Source: Neoroseomonas oryzicola
GTDB lineage: Bacteria > Pseudomonadota > Alphaproteobacteria > Acetobacterales > Acetobacteraceae
Assembly (NCBI RefSeq): GCF_012163135.1
Contig: NZ_JAAVUP010000004.1
Span: forward strand, 62,001 to 126,000
Direction: 5' to 3'
DNA length: 64,000 nucleotides
Each line of letters begins with the position of its first letter. Position 1 is the first letter of the stretch. Shown piece after piece: positions 1 to 8,504 of the stretch. Under the pieces are notes generated by a model. It did not search any database. It was not told the origin of the DNA and saw nothing but the letters and a program-made list of their open reading frames with translations. The position numbers and the translations under genes are program-made.

Positions 1-1884
1 GTGCTGCCGCTGCGCGGTGCGCGGGCGAACCGGGTGCTGGGCTTCGATTCCACGGGCGACGTGACGGTGTTCGACCGCGACACCGGGCTGCTCGGCGTGC
101 CCTATCCGGGCGGCGTGCCGCGCAGCGTGGAGGACAAGCTCGCCGAGCGCCTGACCGCGCGCGACTTCGGCGCGACGGGGGACGGCGTGACCGATGACGG
201 GCCTGCGCTCGCCGCCGCGATGGCCGCCGCCGCCGCCTCGGGCAAGACGCTCGAGATCGGGGAGGGCACCTTCCGCACCACGCAGCCGCTCGTCCTCGGC
301 GGCGGTGCGGCCGGGCTCGTGATGCGCGGCACCATCCTCTACGCCGGCCCGGACGGGCAGGCGGCGCTGACGCTGGGCGATGGCGCGGCCGTGCGCAACG
401 CCGCCAAGCGCTACGAGGGGCTGCGCGTGCTGCGCGCGAGCATCTCGGACTGGATGAACGAGGCCGATATCGGCCTGGTGATGCGTAACCTCGATGCCTC
501 CTTCGTCGAGATCCGCCAGGTCGAGGGCTTCACCATCGGCATCCGCACCCAGGGCGTCGAGCGCGGCTTCGAGGATACGACGATCATCCTCGGCCGCATC
601 GTGAACAACAAGATCGGCCTCGATGTCCGCACCGAGACGGCGGGCGCGTGGAACACCTCCGTGCGCTACTATGGCGGGCATTTCGCGCTGGGCTCCTCGG
701 TCCACACGGACAAGGACCGCTACGGCGTGCGCCTCTCCGCCGCACCCGGCGCCTATGTCGCGCACAACCGGCACCTGTTCGACGGGCCGGGCTTCGAGCT
801 GCAGGCGAGGGACCGCCCGATCACGGGCATTCCCTTCCTGATCGAGGTGAACAGCCGGTCCGTCTGGGCCCGCGCCGTGCGCATGGAAGGGTGCAGCCCC
901 TATGTCGCGCGCCACACCGCCGGCGCGCAGGACCATGTCTACGAGGTCGCCTGGGCGAGCCAGGGCTACCTGGTCGACATCGACTATCCGGCGAGTGCCA
1001 CGCGGACCGGGTCGGTCGTGCGCGCCACCCACCAGTCTGCGGCGTTCCGCGAGGCGACGCGCGAGATCGGCGCCGTGCCGAACCTGCGCGCCGCGCGCAT
1101 CCGCTGGTCGAACACGGAATGGGGCTTCGAGAAGCTGGCCTGCCTGTCGTCCAACGTCTCGGGCTCGATCGCGACGCTGGCGGACTTCGCCTTCCCGGCG
1201 CTGTCCTCCTACGCCTTCACCGACAGCGGTGTGCTTCTGACCGGCGGGCGCGGCCTCGGCTTCGTGGTGGATGCGCGAGGCTGCCGCGAATTCGCCCTCG
1301 CGGTCGATGCCGATGCGCCTCGCCTGGTCGTGATGTGCTTCGACGCCGGCCGCAACCTGCTGACCGACACCGGCACGCCACGGGCCCGCGCTTCGGGTCA
1401 GTCGCTCACCTGGAACCCGACTGCCTATTGGTACCAGAGTGCCGCCGACATGGCGGATGCCACGCTGACCCGCCCGCAGGTGGTGCGCCTCGCGCCCGAG
1501 GTCGCCTACGCCATCATCGGCGTGGCGCGCATCGGCAGCGACTACGAGCTGCGCTCGATGCGCCTGGCCTGCGATCCGCTCTTCGCGCCGACCCTGATCT
1601 ACGGCCAGCCCAGCCTGCCGCATGGCGCGCGGGAACTGGTGGCCGAGGCCGCCTGGGATCCGCCTTCCATCGCGGCGGGCGGCACGGCGGCGGTCAACGT
1701 GACCATCAACGGCGCGCGGCCGGGCGACTTCGCCTCGGCGGCCTTCTCGCTCGCGACCTCGGGCCTGGTGTTCATGGCGCAGGTCGGCGCGACGGACGTC
1801 GTGACGGTCACCGCCTGGAACAAGACGGGTGTTGCCATCGACCTCGCCGCCGGCACCGTCCGCGCGCGCGTGGTGAAGACGTGA
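1..1884 (+). CDS. Phage tail/pectate-lyase-like protein, 5' end cut by window edge
   Basis: The reading frame is open from base 1, so the protein probably begins outside the window; the GTG at base 1 need not be the start. Residues about 53-75 (RDFGATGDGVTDD) are the classic opening of a pectate lyase 3 / tailspike parallel beta-helix, followed by beta-rich, Gly-rich sequence. Such proteins form host-binding or polysaccharide-degrading tail fibres, or act as cell-surface glycan lyases. The terminase and the cell wall hydrolase downstream support a phage origin. The C-terminal 70 residues look like a separate beta domain. Its substrate cannot be told from the sequence. The next gene starts inside its stop codon (GTGA overlap at 1881-1884). 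Confidence 0.7.
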   Translation: MLPLRGARANRVLGFDSTGDVTVFDRDTGLLGVPYPGGVPRSVEDKLAERLTARDFGATGDGVTDDGPALAAAMAAAAASGKTLEIGEGTFRTTQPLVLGGGAAGLVMRGTILYAGPDGQAALTLGDGAAVRNAAKRYEGLRVLRASISDWMNEADIGLVMRNLDASFVEIRQVEGFTIGIRTQGVERGFEDTTIILGRIVNNKIGLDVRTETAGAWNTSVRYYGGHFALGSSVHTDKDRYGVRLSAAPGAYVAHNRHLFDGPGFELQARDRPITGIPFLIEVNSRSVWARAVRMEGCSPYVARHTAGAQDHVYEVAWASQGYLVDIDYPASATRTGSVVRATHQSAAFREATREIGAVPNLRAARIRWSNTEWGFEKLACLSSNVSGSIATLADFAFPALSSYAFTDSGVLLTGGRGLGFVVDARGCREFALAVDADAPRLVVMCFDAGRNLLTDTGTPRARASGQSLTWNPTAYWYQSAADMADATLTRPQVVRLAPEVAYAIIGVARIGSDYELRSMRLACDPLFAPTLIYGQPSLPHGARELVAEAAWDPPSIAAGGTAAVNVTINGARPGDFASAAFSLATSGLVFMAQVGATDVVTVTAWNKTGVAIDLAAGTVRARVVKT

Positions 1885-2195
1885 AGGGGTGCCGCGAGGT
1901 CACGCTTCGCGGTCCCGATCTCCGCTCCGCCATGGATGTCGTCATGGAGGGCTATCTGCGCTTCCTCCGTGCCGGGCCCGAACCCGGGACCGGCGACGAC
2001 ACCAAGGCCTTCGCCGGCCATCACGCCGCCTGCCGCGCCGCCCTCGCGCATGTCGAGGCGCTGGTGAAGCTCGGCCGGCTGATGGGTGCGGAGGGCAGCG
2101 CGGCGGAGGACGCCACGACCATCCTGGTGGAGGCACGCCAGGCCATCGCAGCCTTCCCTGAGGAGGACCCGCATGGGGAAGAGGAGCAATGCTGA
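1881..2195 (+). CDS. Small hypothetical phage-cluster protein (104 aa)
   Basis: It starts at a GTG that overlaps the stop of the tail-like gene (GTGA) and ends 23 bases inside the terminase gene, so it is sandwiched in one transcription unit. The protein is helical and acidic at its C-terminus (PEEDPHGEEEQC) and has no motif I recognise. Its position directly ahead of the terminase large subunit is where a terminase small subunit often lies, but there is no visible helix-turn-helix, so that role is only a guess from position. Tight overlap on both sides and codon use like its neighbours support a real gene. Confidence 0.6.
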   Translation: MKGCREVTLRGPDLRSAMDVVMEGYLRFLRAGPEPGTGDDTKAFAGHHAACRAALAHVEALVKLGRLMGAEGSAAEDATTILVEARQAIAAFPEEDPHGEEEQC

Positions 2196-3618
2196 CGCAG
2201 GCTTCCTCGAATTCGTCTGGATCTGGAACCGCCGCCACCAGCACGAGACGCCGGCCGTGCACCGGCGCATCGCCCGCTGGCTCGAGGCGCGCGGCGCGGC
2301 CGGGGAGAACCGGCTGCTGCTCATGGCCTTCCGCGGCTGCGGCAAGTCGACGCTGATCGGGCTGTGGTGCGCCTGGCTGCTGGCGCGGCGGCCCGAGACG
2401 CGCATCCTCGTCCTCGCCGCCGACCAGCCGCTGGCGGTGAAGATGGTCGCCTCGGTGCGGCGGATCGTGGAGCGGCACCCGCTCTGCCGCCACCTGCTGC
2501 CGGACGCGGCGGAAGCCTGGGCATCGGACCGCTTCACCGTCGCGCGGGAGGGTGCGCTGCGCGATCCGTCGATGCTTGCGCAGGGCATCGGCGGGAATGT
2601 CACCGGCAGCCGCGCGGAGGTGATCGTCTGCGACGACGTCGAGGTCGCGGGCAATTGCGACACGCCCGGCAAGCGCGCCGAGTTGCGCGAACGCCTGGCC
2701 GAGGCCGAGTTCATCCTGGTGCCCGGCGGCACGATCCTGTTCGTCGGCACGCCGCATTGCGAGGACAGCCTCTACCGCCACCCGAAGGAGGAAGGCGCCT
2801 TCCTGCGCGGCTACCGGCGGCTCGCCGTGCCGGTGGTGAACGCCGCCGGCCACAGCGCCTGGCCCGAACGCTTCCCGCGCGATGTCGTCGCGTCGCTCCG
2901 CGATCGCGTTGGCCCGCTGCAGTTCCAGCGTCAGATGCTGCTGCAGCCGGTCGCGGCCGGCGCGGTGCGGCTCGATCCCGCGGCGATCGTCCGCTACGCC
3001 GAGGAACCCGACTACCGCGAGGCGCAGGGCCGCGGCGTGCTGACGCTGCTGGGCCGGCGGCTCGTCTCGGGCGGCGCCTTCTGGGATCCGGCCTATGGAC
3101 GGCCCGGATCGGGCGACGCCTCGGTGCTGGCGGCGACCTATGCGGACGGGGAGGGGCATCACTTCCTCCATCGCCTCGCCTACCTGACGCATGACCCGGC
3201 CGCGGCGGAGGACCCGGCGACGCAGCAATGCCGCCGCGTGGCCGAGATCCTGCGCGAGACGCTGCTGCCGGCGGTGCGGGTGGAGACCAACGGCCTCGGC
3301 CGCTTCCTGCCCGCGCTGCTGCGGCGGGAACTGTCGCGCGCCGGCGTCGCCTGCACCGTCATCGAGCACACCAGTGTGCGCGCGAAGGAGGACCGCATCC
3401 TCGCGGCCCTCGAACCCGCGCTCGCCGCGCGGCGCCTGCATGCGCATGACAGCGTCTTCCGCACGCCCTTCGCGGGCGAGATGGCGGAATGGCGCCCCGG
3501 TGCGGCGGGGGTGCGCGACGATGCGCTCGATGCCGTGGCGGGCTGCCTGCTGGCCGAGCCGGTGCGCCTGGTGCGCGGGGCGCGGCCGGTGGTGCCGCCG
3601 CCCTGGCGAGGCGCCTGA
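2173..3618 (+). CDS. Phage terminase large subunit
   Basis: This 481-residue protein is the DNA-packaging motor of tailed phages: an ATPase that pumps DNA into the procapsid, with a nuclease that cuts the concatemer. The ATPase domain shows a Walker A-type loop RGCGKST (residues 54-60), a Walker B segment ending in the acidic DDVE (154-157) and a GTPHCEDSLY coupling-type motif (about 192-201). The RNase H-like nuclease domain shows WDPAYG with Asp305, then Asp315, and a final acidic cluster DDALDAV near the C-terminus. The ATG at 2173 is chosen because AGGAGG lies at 2161-2166; the longer frame upstream is overlap with the previous gene. Its stop codon lies within the left end of the dispersed element at 3615-3722. 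No portal or capsid gene follows. Confidence 0.88.
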   Translation: MGKRSNADAGFLEFVWIWNRRHQHETPAVHRRIARWLEARGAAGENRLLLMAFRGCGKSTLIGLWCAWLLARRPETRILVLAADQPLAVKMVASVRRIVERHPLCRHLLPDAAEAWASDRFTVAREGALRDPSMLAQGIGGNVTGSRAEVIVCDDVEVAGNCDTPGKRAELRERLAEAEFILVPGGTILFVGTPHCEDSLYRHPKEEGAFLRGYRRLAVPVVNAAGHSAWPERFPRDVVASLRDRVGPLQFQRQMLLQPVAAGAVRLDPAAIVRYAEEPDYREAQGRGVLTLLGRRLVSGGAFWDPAYGRPGSGDASVLAATYADGEGHHFLHRLAYLTHDPAAAEDPATQQCRRVAEILRETLLPAVRVETNGLGRFLPALLRRELSRAGVACTVIEHTSVRAKEDRILAALEPALAARRLHAHDSVFRTPFAGEMAEWRPGAAGVRDDALDAVAGCLLAEPVRLVRGARPVVPPPWRGA

Positions 3619-3722
3619 AGCCGATCCCGATCAGGCGGAATCGCCTGATCGAGTGGAGATGCTCGCACGAAGGATGGACTGGAGACGTTGCCGTGAGCGA
3701 AGGCGAACGGAGACGTCTCTAC
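3615..3722. repeat. Dispersed 108-bp element, copy A
   Basis: First of three related intergenic elements (others at 17951-18058 and 51642-51731). It contains a perfect inverted repeat GATCAGGCG-GAAT-CGCCTGATC (3629-3650), the shared string GATGCTCGC and the shared string GGCGAACGGA. Its ends (CTGAAGC and GTCTCTAC) are diverged forms of the CTAGAGC...GCTCTAG termini of copy B. The TGA of the terminase gene (3616-3618) and the TAG of the opposing small gene (3719-3721, read on the minus strand) both fall in its ends. Length and spacing match copy B base for base. Confidence 0.8.
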
Positions 3723-3940
3723 GCCGCCTGCTTCTTCAGGATCTCGCTCGCATGCCGGTCGCGGCCGGCATCGGTGATCTCGAACCGGCCGTCCTCGCGC
3801 GGCCGGGCCAGGCCCATCGCGGTGAGGCGGTTCAGGCACGGCCCGTCCTTGAGGCCCGGCGGCCGGCCATGCGGTCCCACCAGCGTCAGCCGGTGCAGCG
3901 CCGAGCGGCAGCAGGTCTCGAGATACGGCTCATTCCACAT
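3719..3940 (-). CDS. Small hypothetical protein, winged-helix-like (73 aa)
   Basis: A 73-residue protein convergent to the terminase gene. The C-terminal half (CLNRLTAMGLARPREDGRF followed by EITDAGRDRH) has the look of a winged-helix wing and recognition-helix segment, as in small MarR/PadR-like or phage regulatory proteins, but it is too short for a firm assignment. Its TAG stop is supplied by the right end of the 108-bp element. It lies on the opposite strand from the rest of the phage-derived genes. There is no strong ribosome binding site before the ATG at 3940, so the start is uncertain. Confidence 0.5.
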   Translation of the reverse strand: MWNEPYLETCCRSALHRLTLVGPHGRPPGLKDGPCLNRLTAMGLARPREDGRFEITDAGRDRHASEILKKQAA

Positions 3941-4028
3941 CGCGGCGCGGGGTTCCCAGGGTCCTGGTTCGGACTCTGGGGCCCCGGCCGCCTCCCTTCA
4001 AGGTTCCAGCAGAGAGGGCAGGCGTTCC

Positions 4029-4364
4029 ATGCCGATCCAGATCGAACCCCAATGGTGGATCTCCGCCGTGGAGGCGCCCATCGTGGCCGCGCTCTTCTGG
4101 ATGATCCACGGCCTCCGGAAGGACATGCACGACCGCATCGACCGCGGCGACCAGCGCGATTCGGACGCGCTGACCCGCACGCGGGAGGACCTCGCGCAGT
4201 TCAAGATCGAGGTGGCGCGGACCTATGTGCCCTTGTCGCTGATCCGCGACCTCGACCGCCGCATCTCCGACCACCTGATCCGCATCGAGGAGAAGATCGA
4301 GGAGGTCTCGCGCGCCGGCATCGCCGCCGCCCAGGCCGCCCGCCGGCTGGAGGACCGGGAATGA
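4029..4364 (+). CDS. Single-pass membrane coiled-coil protein of the lysis region (111 aa)
   Basis: The protein opens with one hydrophobic segment (ISAVEAPIVAALFWMIHGL, residues about 10-28) followed by a charged helical region with heptad character up to the C-terminus (RIEEKIEEVSRAG). This is a membrane-anchored coiled-coil layout. It overlaps the cell wall hydrolase gene by four bases (ATGA), which suggests coupled translation and a joint role in lysis or envelope passage; a holin or spanin-like function is possible but not shown by any motif. The start ATG at 4029 has a purine-rich AGAGAGGGC stretch upstream. The longer open frame upstream is not used because it runs through the 108-bp element. 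Confidence 0.6.
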   Translation: MPIQIEPQWWISAVEAPIVAALFWMIHGLRKDMHDRIDRGDQRDSDALTRTREDLAQFKIEVARTYVPLSLIRDLDRRISDHLIRIEEKIEEVSRAGIAAAQAARRLEDRE

Positions 4365-4795
4365 GCGCCGCCCCGCACATCCCCGCCCGCGATGCGGCGG
4401 CCGAGATCCTCGCCCTGACCCTCTGGGGCGAGGCCGCGGACCGCCCCGTCCGCGCCATCGAGGCGCTGGCCGCCCTGGTGATGAACCGCGTCCGCGCCGG
4501 CGTGCCGCATTGGGGGCAGGGGGTGGCGGGCGTCTGCCGCGCGCCCTTCCAGTTCCCATGCTGGAACCGGAACCATCCGCGCCACGCCGCGCTGCGCGAG
4601 ATCCCGCCGGGCGACGCGGCCCTCGCCATCTGCCGGCGCATCGCTGCGCGGGCGCTGGCGGGCGGGCTGCCGGACCCGACCGGGGGTGCGACGCATTTCC
4701 ACGATGCCGCGGCGCTGCCTGGCTGGGCGCTCGGCCGGCCGGCGGCGGCCGAGATCGGCGGCCTCTGCTTCTACCGCGCCGAGGACCTGACCTGA
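4361..4795 (+). CDS. Cell wall hydrolase, SleB/Hydrolase_2 family
   Basis: A 144-residue protein of the SleB-like cell wall hydrolase family (Hydrolase_2), peptidoglycan lytic enzymes found in spore cortex lysis and, in alphaproteobacteria, in prophages and gene transfer agents. Family features visible are an early ALTLWGEA segment with the catalytic-type Glu (about residue 21), AALVMNRVRAG, a FQFPCWN segment matching the conserved FSCW-type motif, and the C-terminal GATHFHDAAALPGWA. There is no signal peptide, so export would need a holin or the membrane partner encoded just upstream, with which it overlaps by ATGA. The length is typical for the family core domain. Confidence 0.82.
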   Translation: MSAAPHIPARDAAAEILALTLWGEAADRPVRAIEALAALVMNRVRAGVPHWGQGVAGVCRAPFQFPCWNRNHPRHAALREIPPGDAALAICRRIAARALAGGLPDPTGGATHFHDAAALPGWALGRPAAAEIGGLCFYRAEDLT

Positions 4796-4821
4796 CCGTC
4801 GCGCCACGCTACACGGCGCGG

Positions 4822-5178
4822 ATGGAACCCTTGATCTACACCCTGGTGCGAGAGGCCGACTGGCGCGCCGCCGAGGCCGCCGGCGCCTATGCCGGCAGCG
4901 CCGACGATGCGCGGGACGGCTTCCTGCATTTCTCGACGGCGGCGCAGGTGCGCGCCAGCGCGGCGAAGCACCGCGCCGGCGTGCCCGACCTGCTGCTGGT
5001 GGAAGCCGATGCGGGCCTGCTCGGCGAGGCGCTGAAATGGGAACCGGCGTCGGGCGGCAAGCGGCCGGGGCTGTTCCCGCATCTCTACGGGCATCTGCCG
5101 CTGTCGGCCGTGCGGCGCGTGGTCGCGCTGCCGCTCGACGCGGCGGGCCGTCACGCGTTTCCCGACGGCTTCGCCTGA
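4822..5178 (+). CDS. DUF952 family protein
   Basis: A 118-residue protein with the DUF952 signature: an N-terminal IYTLVREADWRAAEAAG, a central DGFLHFSTAAQV and a C-terminal PHLYGHLPLSAV. The family is widespread in alphaproteobacteria and often sits near pyrD, as here, though an EamA gene on the other strand now lies between the two. The biochemical function is unknown; structural similarity of the family to ADP-ribosyltransferase-like folds has been proposed, and I see no direct proof here. The ATG at 4822 is the natural start for the family. The 3' end overlaps the EamA gene by 28 bases in convergent orientation. Confidence 0.8.
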   Translation: MEPLIYTLVREADWRAAEAAGAYAGSADDARDGFLHFSTAAQVRASAAKHRAGVPDLLLVEADAGLLGEALKWEPASGGKRPGLFPHLYGHLPLSAVRRVVALPLDAAGRHAFPDGFA

Positions 5179-6023
5179 AGGTGGCTCGCGGCGCGCTGGC
5201 TCATCACCAGCGCGAAGACGACGATCACCGCGCCGCCCAGTGTCCAGCCGCTCGGCAGCACCTGCCACACCGCGAGGTCCAGCCCCACCGCGAAGACCAG
5301 CGCGCTGAACTCGAGCGGCGCCAGCCGCGCCGCGGAATCGTACCGGAACGCGATGGCGAGGCAGACCGTCGCCCCGCCCGCGAGCAGCCCGTTCACCGAC
5401 AGCGCCAGCAGGTCGACCACGCCCGGCCGCACCCATCCCATCGCCGCGAAGGGCGCGAGGGCCAGCAGCCCCGGCAGCGAGGACCACAGGATCAGCGCCG
5501 CCGCGCCGGTCTCGTGCCGCAGCAGCCGGTTGATCGTCATGACCGCCGCGTAGCAGCCCGTTGCGAACAGCGCCCAGAGATAGGCATCCCACGGCCCGGA
5601 CACGGAAAGCCCCGGCCACATGGCGACCGCGACCCCCGAGAAGCCCAGCAGCGACCACCCCCAGACCGCCGGCCCCGTCCGTTCCCGCAGCACCAGCGCC
5701 GCAAGCCCGAGCGTCATGAAGGGCGCAGTGAAATAGACCAGGTAGCCCTCGGCCAGCGGGATCGTCCGCAACGCCTGGAAGAAGCCGACGCCCGACCCGA
5801 CCATGAAGGCCGCGCGAGTCAGGTGCAGGAAGGGATGCGCCGTATCCAGCCGCCCGCCAAGGCCCGGGACCGCCGCGCGCCCGGCGAACAGCACCAGCAG
5901 CAGCGCCGCGTAGCGGATCGCCACCACCTGCTCGACCGGATAGGTCCCCGACAGCAGCTTGGAATTCGCATCCAGGAGCGCGAACAGCCCCATGGCCGCG
6001 ATGATGTAGAGCGGGCCCCGCAC
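5151..6023 (-). CDS. EamA/DMT family transporter
   Basis: A multi-pass inner-membrane protein with about ten hydrophobic segments and two EamA repeats (first half about residues 5-130, second half from the AYLWALFATGCYAAVMTI region on), the layout of drug/metabolite transporters that export amino acids or other metabolites. The conserved opening MGLFALLDANSKLL is typical of this subgroup. I place the start at the GTG at 6023 (RGPLYIIAAMG follows), because the upstream extension to 6083 begins with TTG and is rich in Arg and Lys. The gene lies on the opposite strand between DUF952 and pyrD. The substrate cannot be inferred. Confidence 0.82.
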   Translation of the reverse strand: MRGPLYIIAAMGLFALLDANSKLLSGTYPVEQVVAIRYAALLLVLFAGRAAVPGLGGRLDTAHPFLHLTRAAFMVGSGVGFFQALRTIPLAEGYLVYFTAPFMTLGLAALVLRERTGPAVWGWSLLGFSGVAVAMWPGLSVSGPWDAYLWALFATGCYAAVMTINRLLRHETGAAALILWSSLPGLLALAPFAAMGWVRPGVVDLLALSVNGLLAGGATVCLAIAFRYDSAARLAPLEFSALVFAVGLDLAVWQVLPSGWTLGGAVIVVFALVMSQRAASHLQAKPSGNA

Positions 6024-6127
6024 CCTGTTTTCATTCCGCCGTGTGAAGTGAGGCTTCTGGCCGGGCCGCCCCTTGGGCGTCAACCGGGCTTCCGCGACGG
6101 CCCGGACCGGGGCACAAGACGCCCGCC

Positions 6128-7183
6128 ATGACCCCCGCCCTCGCTTCCGCCCTGATGCCGCTCATGCGCGGCCTCGACGCCGAGACCGCGCACGGCATCG
6201 CGCTCAAGGCCCTCGCTGCCGGCCTCGCCGGCCGCGACACCGGCACGGACGACCCCGTGCTCGCCACCGAGGCCTTCGGCCTGCGCTTCCGCAACCCGAT
6301 CGGCCTCGCCGCCGGCTTCGACAAGGATGCGGTGGCGGTCGTGCCGCTGATGCGCCTCGGCTTCGGCTTCGTCGAGGCCGGCACCGTCACGCCCCGCCCG
6401 CAGCCCGGCAATCCGCGCCCGCGCCTGTTCCGCCTGACGGAAGACGCGGCGGTGATCAACCGCATGGGCTTCAACAATGGCGGGCTCGACGGCTACCTCG
6501 CGCGCCTGCGCGACCTGCCGCGCCCGCTGCCCGCGATCTTCGGCGCCAATGTCGGCATCAACAAGGAAGGTGCGGACCCCGAGCGCGACTACCCCGCGCT
6601 TTATGCCGCCGTGGCACCCTTCGCCGACTACGTGACGATGAACGTGTCGTCGCCGAACACGCCGGGCCTGCGCGACCTGCAGGGGGAGGAGCGGCTCGCT
6701 TCGATCCTGGATGCCATCGCCGCGAAGCGCGCGAGCCTCGACCGCACGCCGCCGCTGCTGGTGAAGATCGCCCCTGACCTCGCCGACGATGCGCTCGGGC
6801 CGATCGTGAATGCCTGCCTCACGCGCGGCGTCGCGGGGCTCATCGTCTCCAACACCACCATCGCGCGGCCGGCGCTCGCCTCGGCCCACGCGAAGGAAGC
6901 GGGCGGGCTGTCCGGCGCCCCGCTCTTCGCGCCGTCCACCGAGGTGCTGCGCAAGGTCCACCGCATCGCGCGCGGCCGCCTGACGCTGATCGGCGTCGGC
7001 GGCATCGCCACGCCCGAGCAGGCCTACGCCAAGATCCGCGCCGGCGCCTCGCTGATCCAGATGTACACCGGCTTCGCCTATGCCGGTCCGGTGCTGCCGC
7101 GGCGCCTGGCCGACGGCCTCGCCGCGCTGCTCAAGCGCGATGGCTTCACTTCGGTCGCCGACGCCGTCGGCAAGGATGCGTGA
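6128..7183 (+). CDS. pyrD: Dihydroorotate dehydrogenase (quinone), class 2
   Basis: This enzyme oxidises dihydroorotate to orotate in pyrimidine synthesis, passing electrons via FMN to the quinone pool at the inner membrane. The 351-residue length and the N-terminal helical membrane-association segment (residues 1-40) fit class 2. FMN- and substrate-binding motifs are present: NPIGLAAGFDKD (57-67), NRMGFNNGG (111-119), and MNVSSPNTPGLR (171-182) with the catalytic Ser at 174-175. VGGIATPEQA and QMYTGFAYAGP near the end bind the FMN phosphate. It overlaps the next gene by one base (TGATG), so pyrD, the HAD gene and the MmcQ gene probably form one operon. Confidence 0.95.
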   Translation: MTPALASALMPLMRGLDAETAHGIALKALAAGLAGRDTGTDDPVLATEAFGLRFRNPIGLAAGFDKDAVAVVPLMRLGFGFVEAGTVTPRPQPGNPRPRLFRLTEDAAVINRMGFNNGGLDGYLARLRDLPRPLPAIFGANVGINKEGADPERDYPALYAAVAPFADYVTMNVSSPNTPGLRDLQGEERLASILDAIAAKRASLDRTPPLLVKIAPDLADDALGPIVNACLTRGVAGLIVSNTTIARPALASAHAKEAGGLSGAPLFAPSTEVLRKVHRIARGRLTLIGVGGIATPEQAYAKIRAGASLIQMYTGFAYAGPVLPRRLADGLAALLKRDGFTSVADAVGKDA

Positions 7184-8043
7184 TGGAAATCCTCGACGGC
7201 ATCGCCGCCATCGCCGATCGCTACGACGGCTTCGTCCTCGACCTCTGGGGTGTGGTGCATGACGGGCGCAAGCCCTATCCGGGCGTGCCCGAGGCGCTCG
7301 CCGAGCTGAAGGCGCGCGGCAAGGGCGTGGTGTTCCTCACCAACGCGCCGCGCCGCGCCTGGATGGTGCAGAAGCTGCTCGACCGCATGGAGCTCGACCG
7401 CGCGCTCTATGACGGCATCATCTCCTCGGGCGAGATCTCCTGGCGCCACCTCAAGCGCCGCACCGACCCGTGGTTCGCGAAGCTCGGCACGCGCTGCGTC
7501 CATGTCGGGCCGGAACGCGACCTCTCGGTCGTCGAGGACGGCGTCGCCGAGATCGTCACCGACCCGCGCGAGGCGACCTTCCTGCTCAACACCGGCCCCG
7601 ACGACGAACGCGGCCCGCAGAGCCCCGATCCCTATGTCCCCGTCCTCGAGGCCTGCGCCGCGCAGCACCTGCCCATGGTCTGCGTGAACCCCGACCGCGC
7701 GGTGATGGTGGCCGGCCAGAAGCTCATCTGCGCCGGCGCGCTTGCCGACATCTATCTCGGCCTCGGTGGCGCGGTGCGCGAGATCGGCAAGCCCGACCCC
7801 GAGGTCTACGACCCGGTGCTCGAACTGCTCCGTCATCCGCAGCGGCACCGCGTGCTCGCCATCGGCGACACGCCGCACACCGACCTCGCGGGCGCGCAGG
7901 CGGCGGGGCTCGATGCACTCTGGGCGCTCACCGGCCTCGCCGCCCATGCCCATGGCGACAACCCCGACCCCGGCCACCTCGCCGCCGTCGCGCATGAGGA
8001 AGGCGTGCGGCCCATCGCGGCCGTCCGCTCCCTGCGCTGGTGA
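7183..8043 (+). CDS. HAD hydrolase, class IIA (TIGR01459 type)
   Basis: A 286-residue HAD-superfamily phosphatase of the NagD-like class IIA group. Motif I is DLWGVVHDG (nucleophile Asp20), motif II lies in VFLTNAPRRAW, a Lys is present in EIGKPDPEVY, and motif IV is GDTPHTDLAGA. The DxWGV form and the position of the cap domain match the subfamily that is often annotated as hydrolase near pyrimidine genes in alphaproteobacteria. The natural substrate is unknown. The ATG at 7183 shares a base with the pyrD stop (TGATG) and the 3' end overlaps the MmcQ gene by four bases (GTGA), so coupled expression is likely. Confidence 0.85.
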   Translation: MEILDGIAAIADRYDGFVLDLWGVVHDGRKPYPGVPEALAELKARGKGVVFLTNAPRRAWMVQKLLDRMELDRALYDGIISSGEISWRHLKRRTDPWFAKLGTRCVHVGPERDLSVVEDGVAEIVTDPREATFLLNTGPDDERGPQSPDPYVPVLEACAAQHLPMVCVNPDRAVMVAGQKLICAGALADIYLGLGGAVREIGKPDPEVYDPVLELLRHPQRHRVLAIGDTPHTDLAGAQAAGLDALWALTGLAAHAHGDNPDPGHLAAVAHEEGVRPIAAVRSLRW

Positions 8044-8393
8044 GCCCCCGCGCGCAGTCCCGGCTGCGCGCGATCTGCCTCGCCCTGCCCGAAGCGGCGG
8101 AGCAGGAGACCTGGACCGTCCCCACCTGGCGCATCCGCGGCCGCATCTTCTGCATGTGGAACCCGATGGACGACGGCACGCCAGCGCTGTGGTGCAAGGC
8201 GCCGCGGGGCGTCCAGGAGATGCTGGTGGAAGCCGCGCCGGATCGCTTCTTCCGGCCCCCCTATGTCGGGCACAAGGGGTGGATCGGCCTGAGGCTGGAA
8301 GGGCGCGTCGACTGGAAGGAAGTCACGGCGATCGTGCGCCGGTCCTGGCGGATGACCGCGCCGAAGCGGGTGGCGCAGGCGCTGCCCGAGTGA
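8040..8393 (+). CDS. MmcQ/YjbR family protein
   Basis: A 117-residue protein of the MmcQ/YjbR (CyaY-like fold) family. Typical features are the N-terminal LRAICLALPEAAEQETWTV, the WRIRGRIFCMW strand pair, a LWCKAPRG segment and the GHKGWIGLRL then WRMTAPKRV ending. The family is proposed to bind DNA on the basis of structure, but its role is unsettled. It starts at a GTG inside the stop of the HAD gene (GTGA). It ends in front of strong convergent hairpins that separate it from the MocR regulator on the other strand. Confidence 0.8.
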   Translation: MSPRAQSRLRAICLALPEAAEQETWTVPTWRIRGRIFCMWNPMDDGTPALWCKAPRGVQEMLVEAAPDRFFRPPYVGHKGWIGLRLEGRVDWKEVTAIVRRSWRMTAPKRVAQALPE

Positions 8394-8397
8394 CGCA

Positions 8398-8469
8398 CCG
8401 GAGGGGCGCCGCCCCTCCGGGCCAACCTGCCACGGGTTCCCTTTGACGTTGCGCTGCAACGTCAAAGGG
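8398..8469. terminator. Double hairpin between convergent genes
   Basis: Two perfect hairpins sit between the stop of the MmcQ gene and the stop of the MocR gene. The first is CCGGAGGGGC-gcc-GCCCCTCCGG (8398-8420). The second is CCCTTTGACGTTGC-gct-GCAACGTCAAAGGG (8439-8469), a 14-bp stem. Neither has a long T-tract, so they may act as bidirectional or Rho-assisted ends. The sequence that follows (8478-8499) is shared exactly with 33766-33787. Confidence 0.65.
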
Positions 8470-8504
8470 GTCCCATCGGCCGAAAGGCCTTTGGAAACCG
8501 TCAC

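Noticed and set aside
5037..6131. A 364-codon plus-strand frame across the EamA gene
   Set aside because: Low-complexity Arg/Gln/His-rich translation opposite a well-formed transporter gene; a shadow frame.
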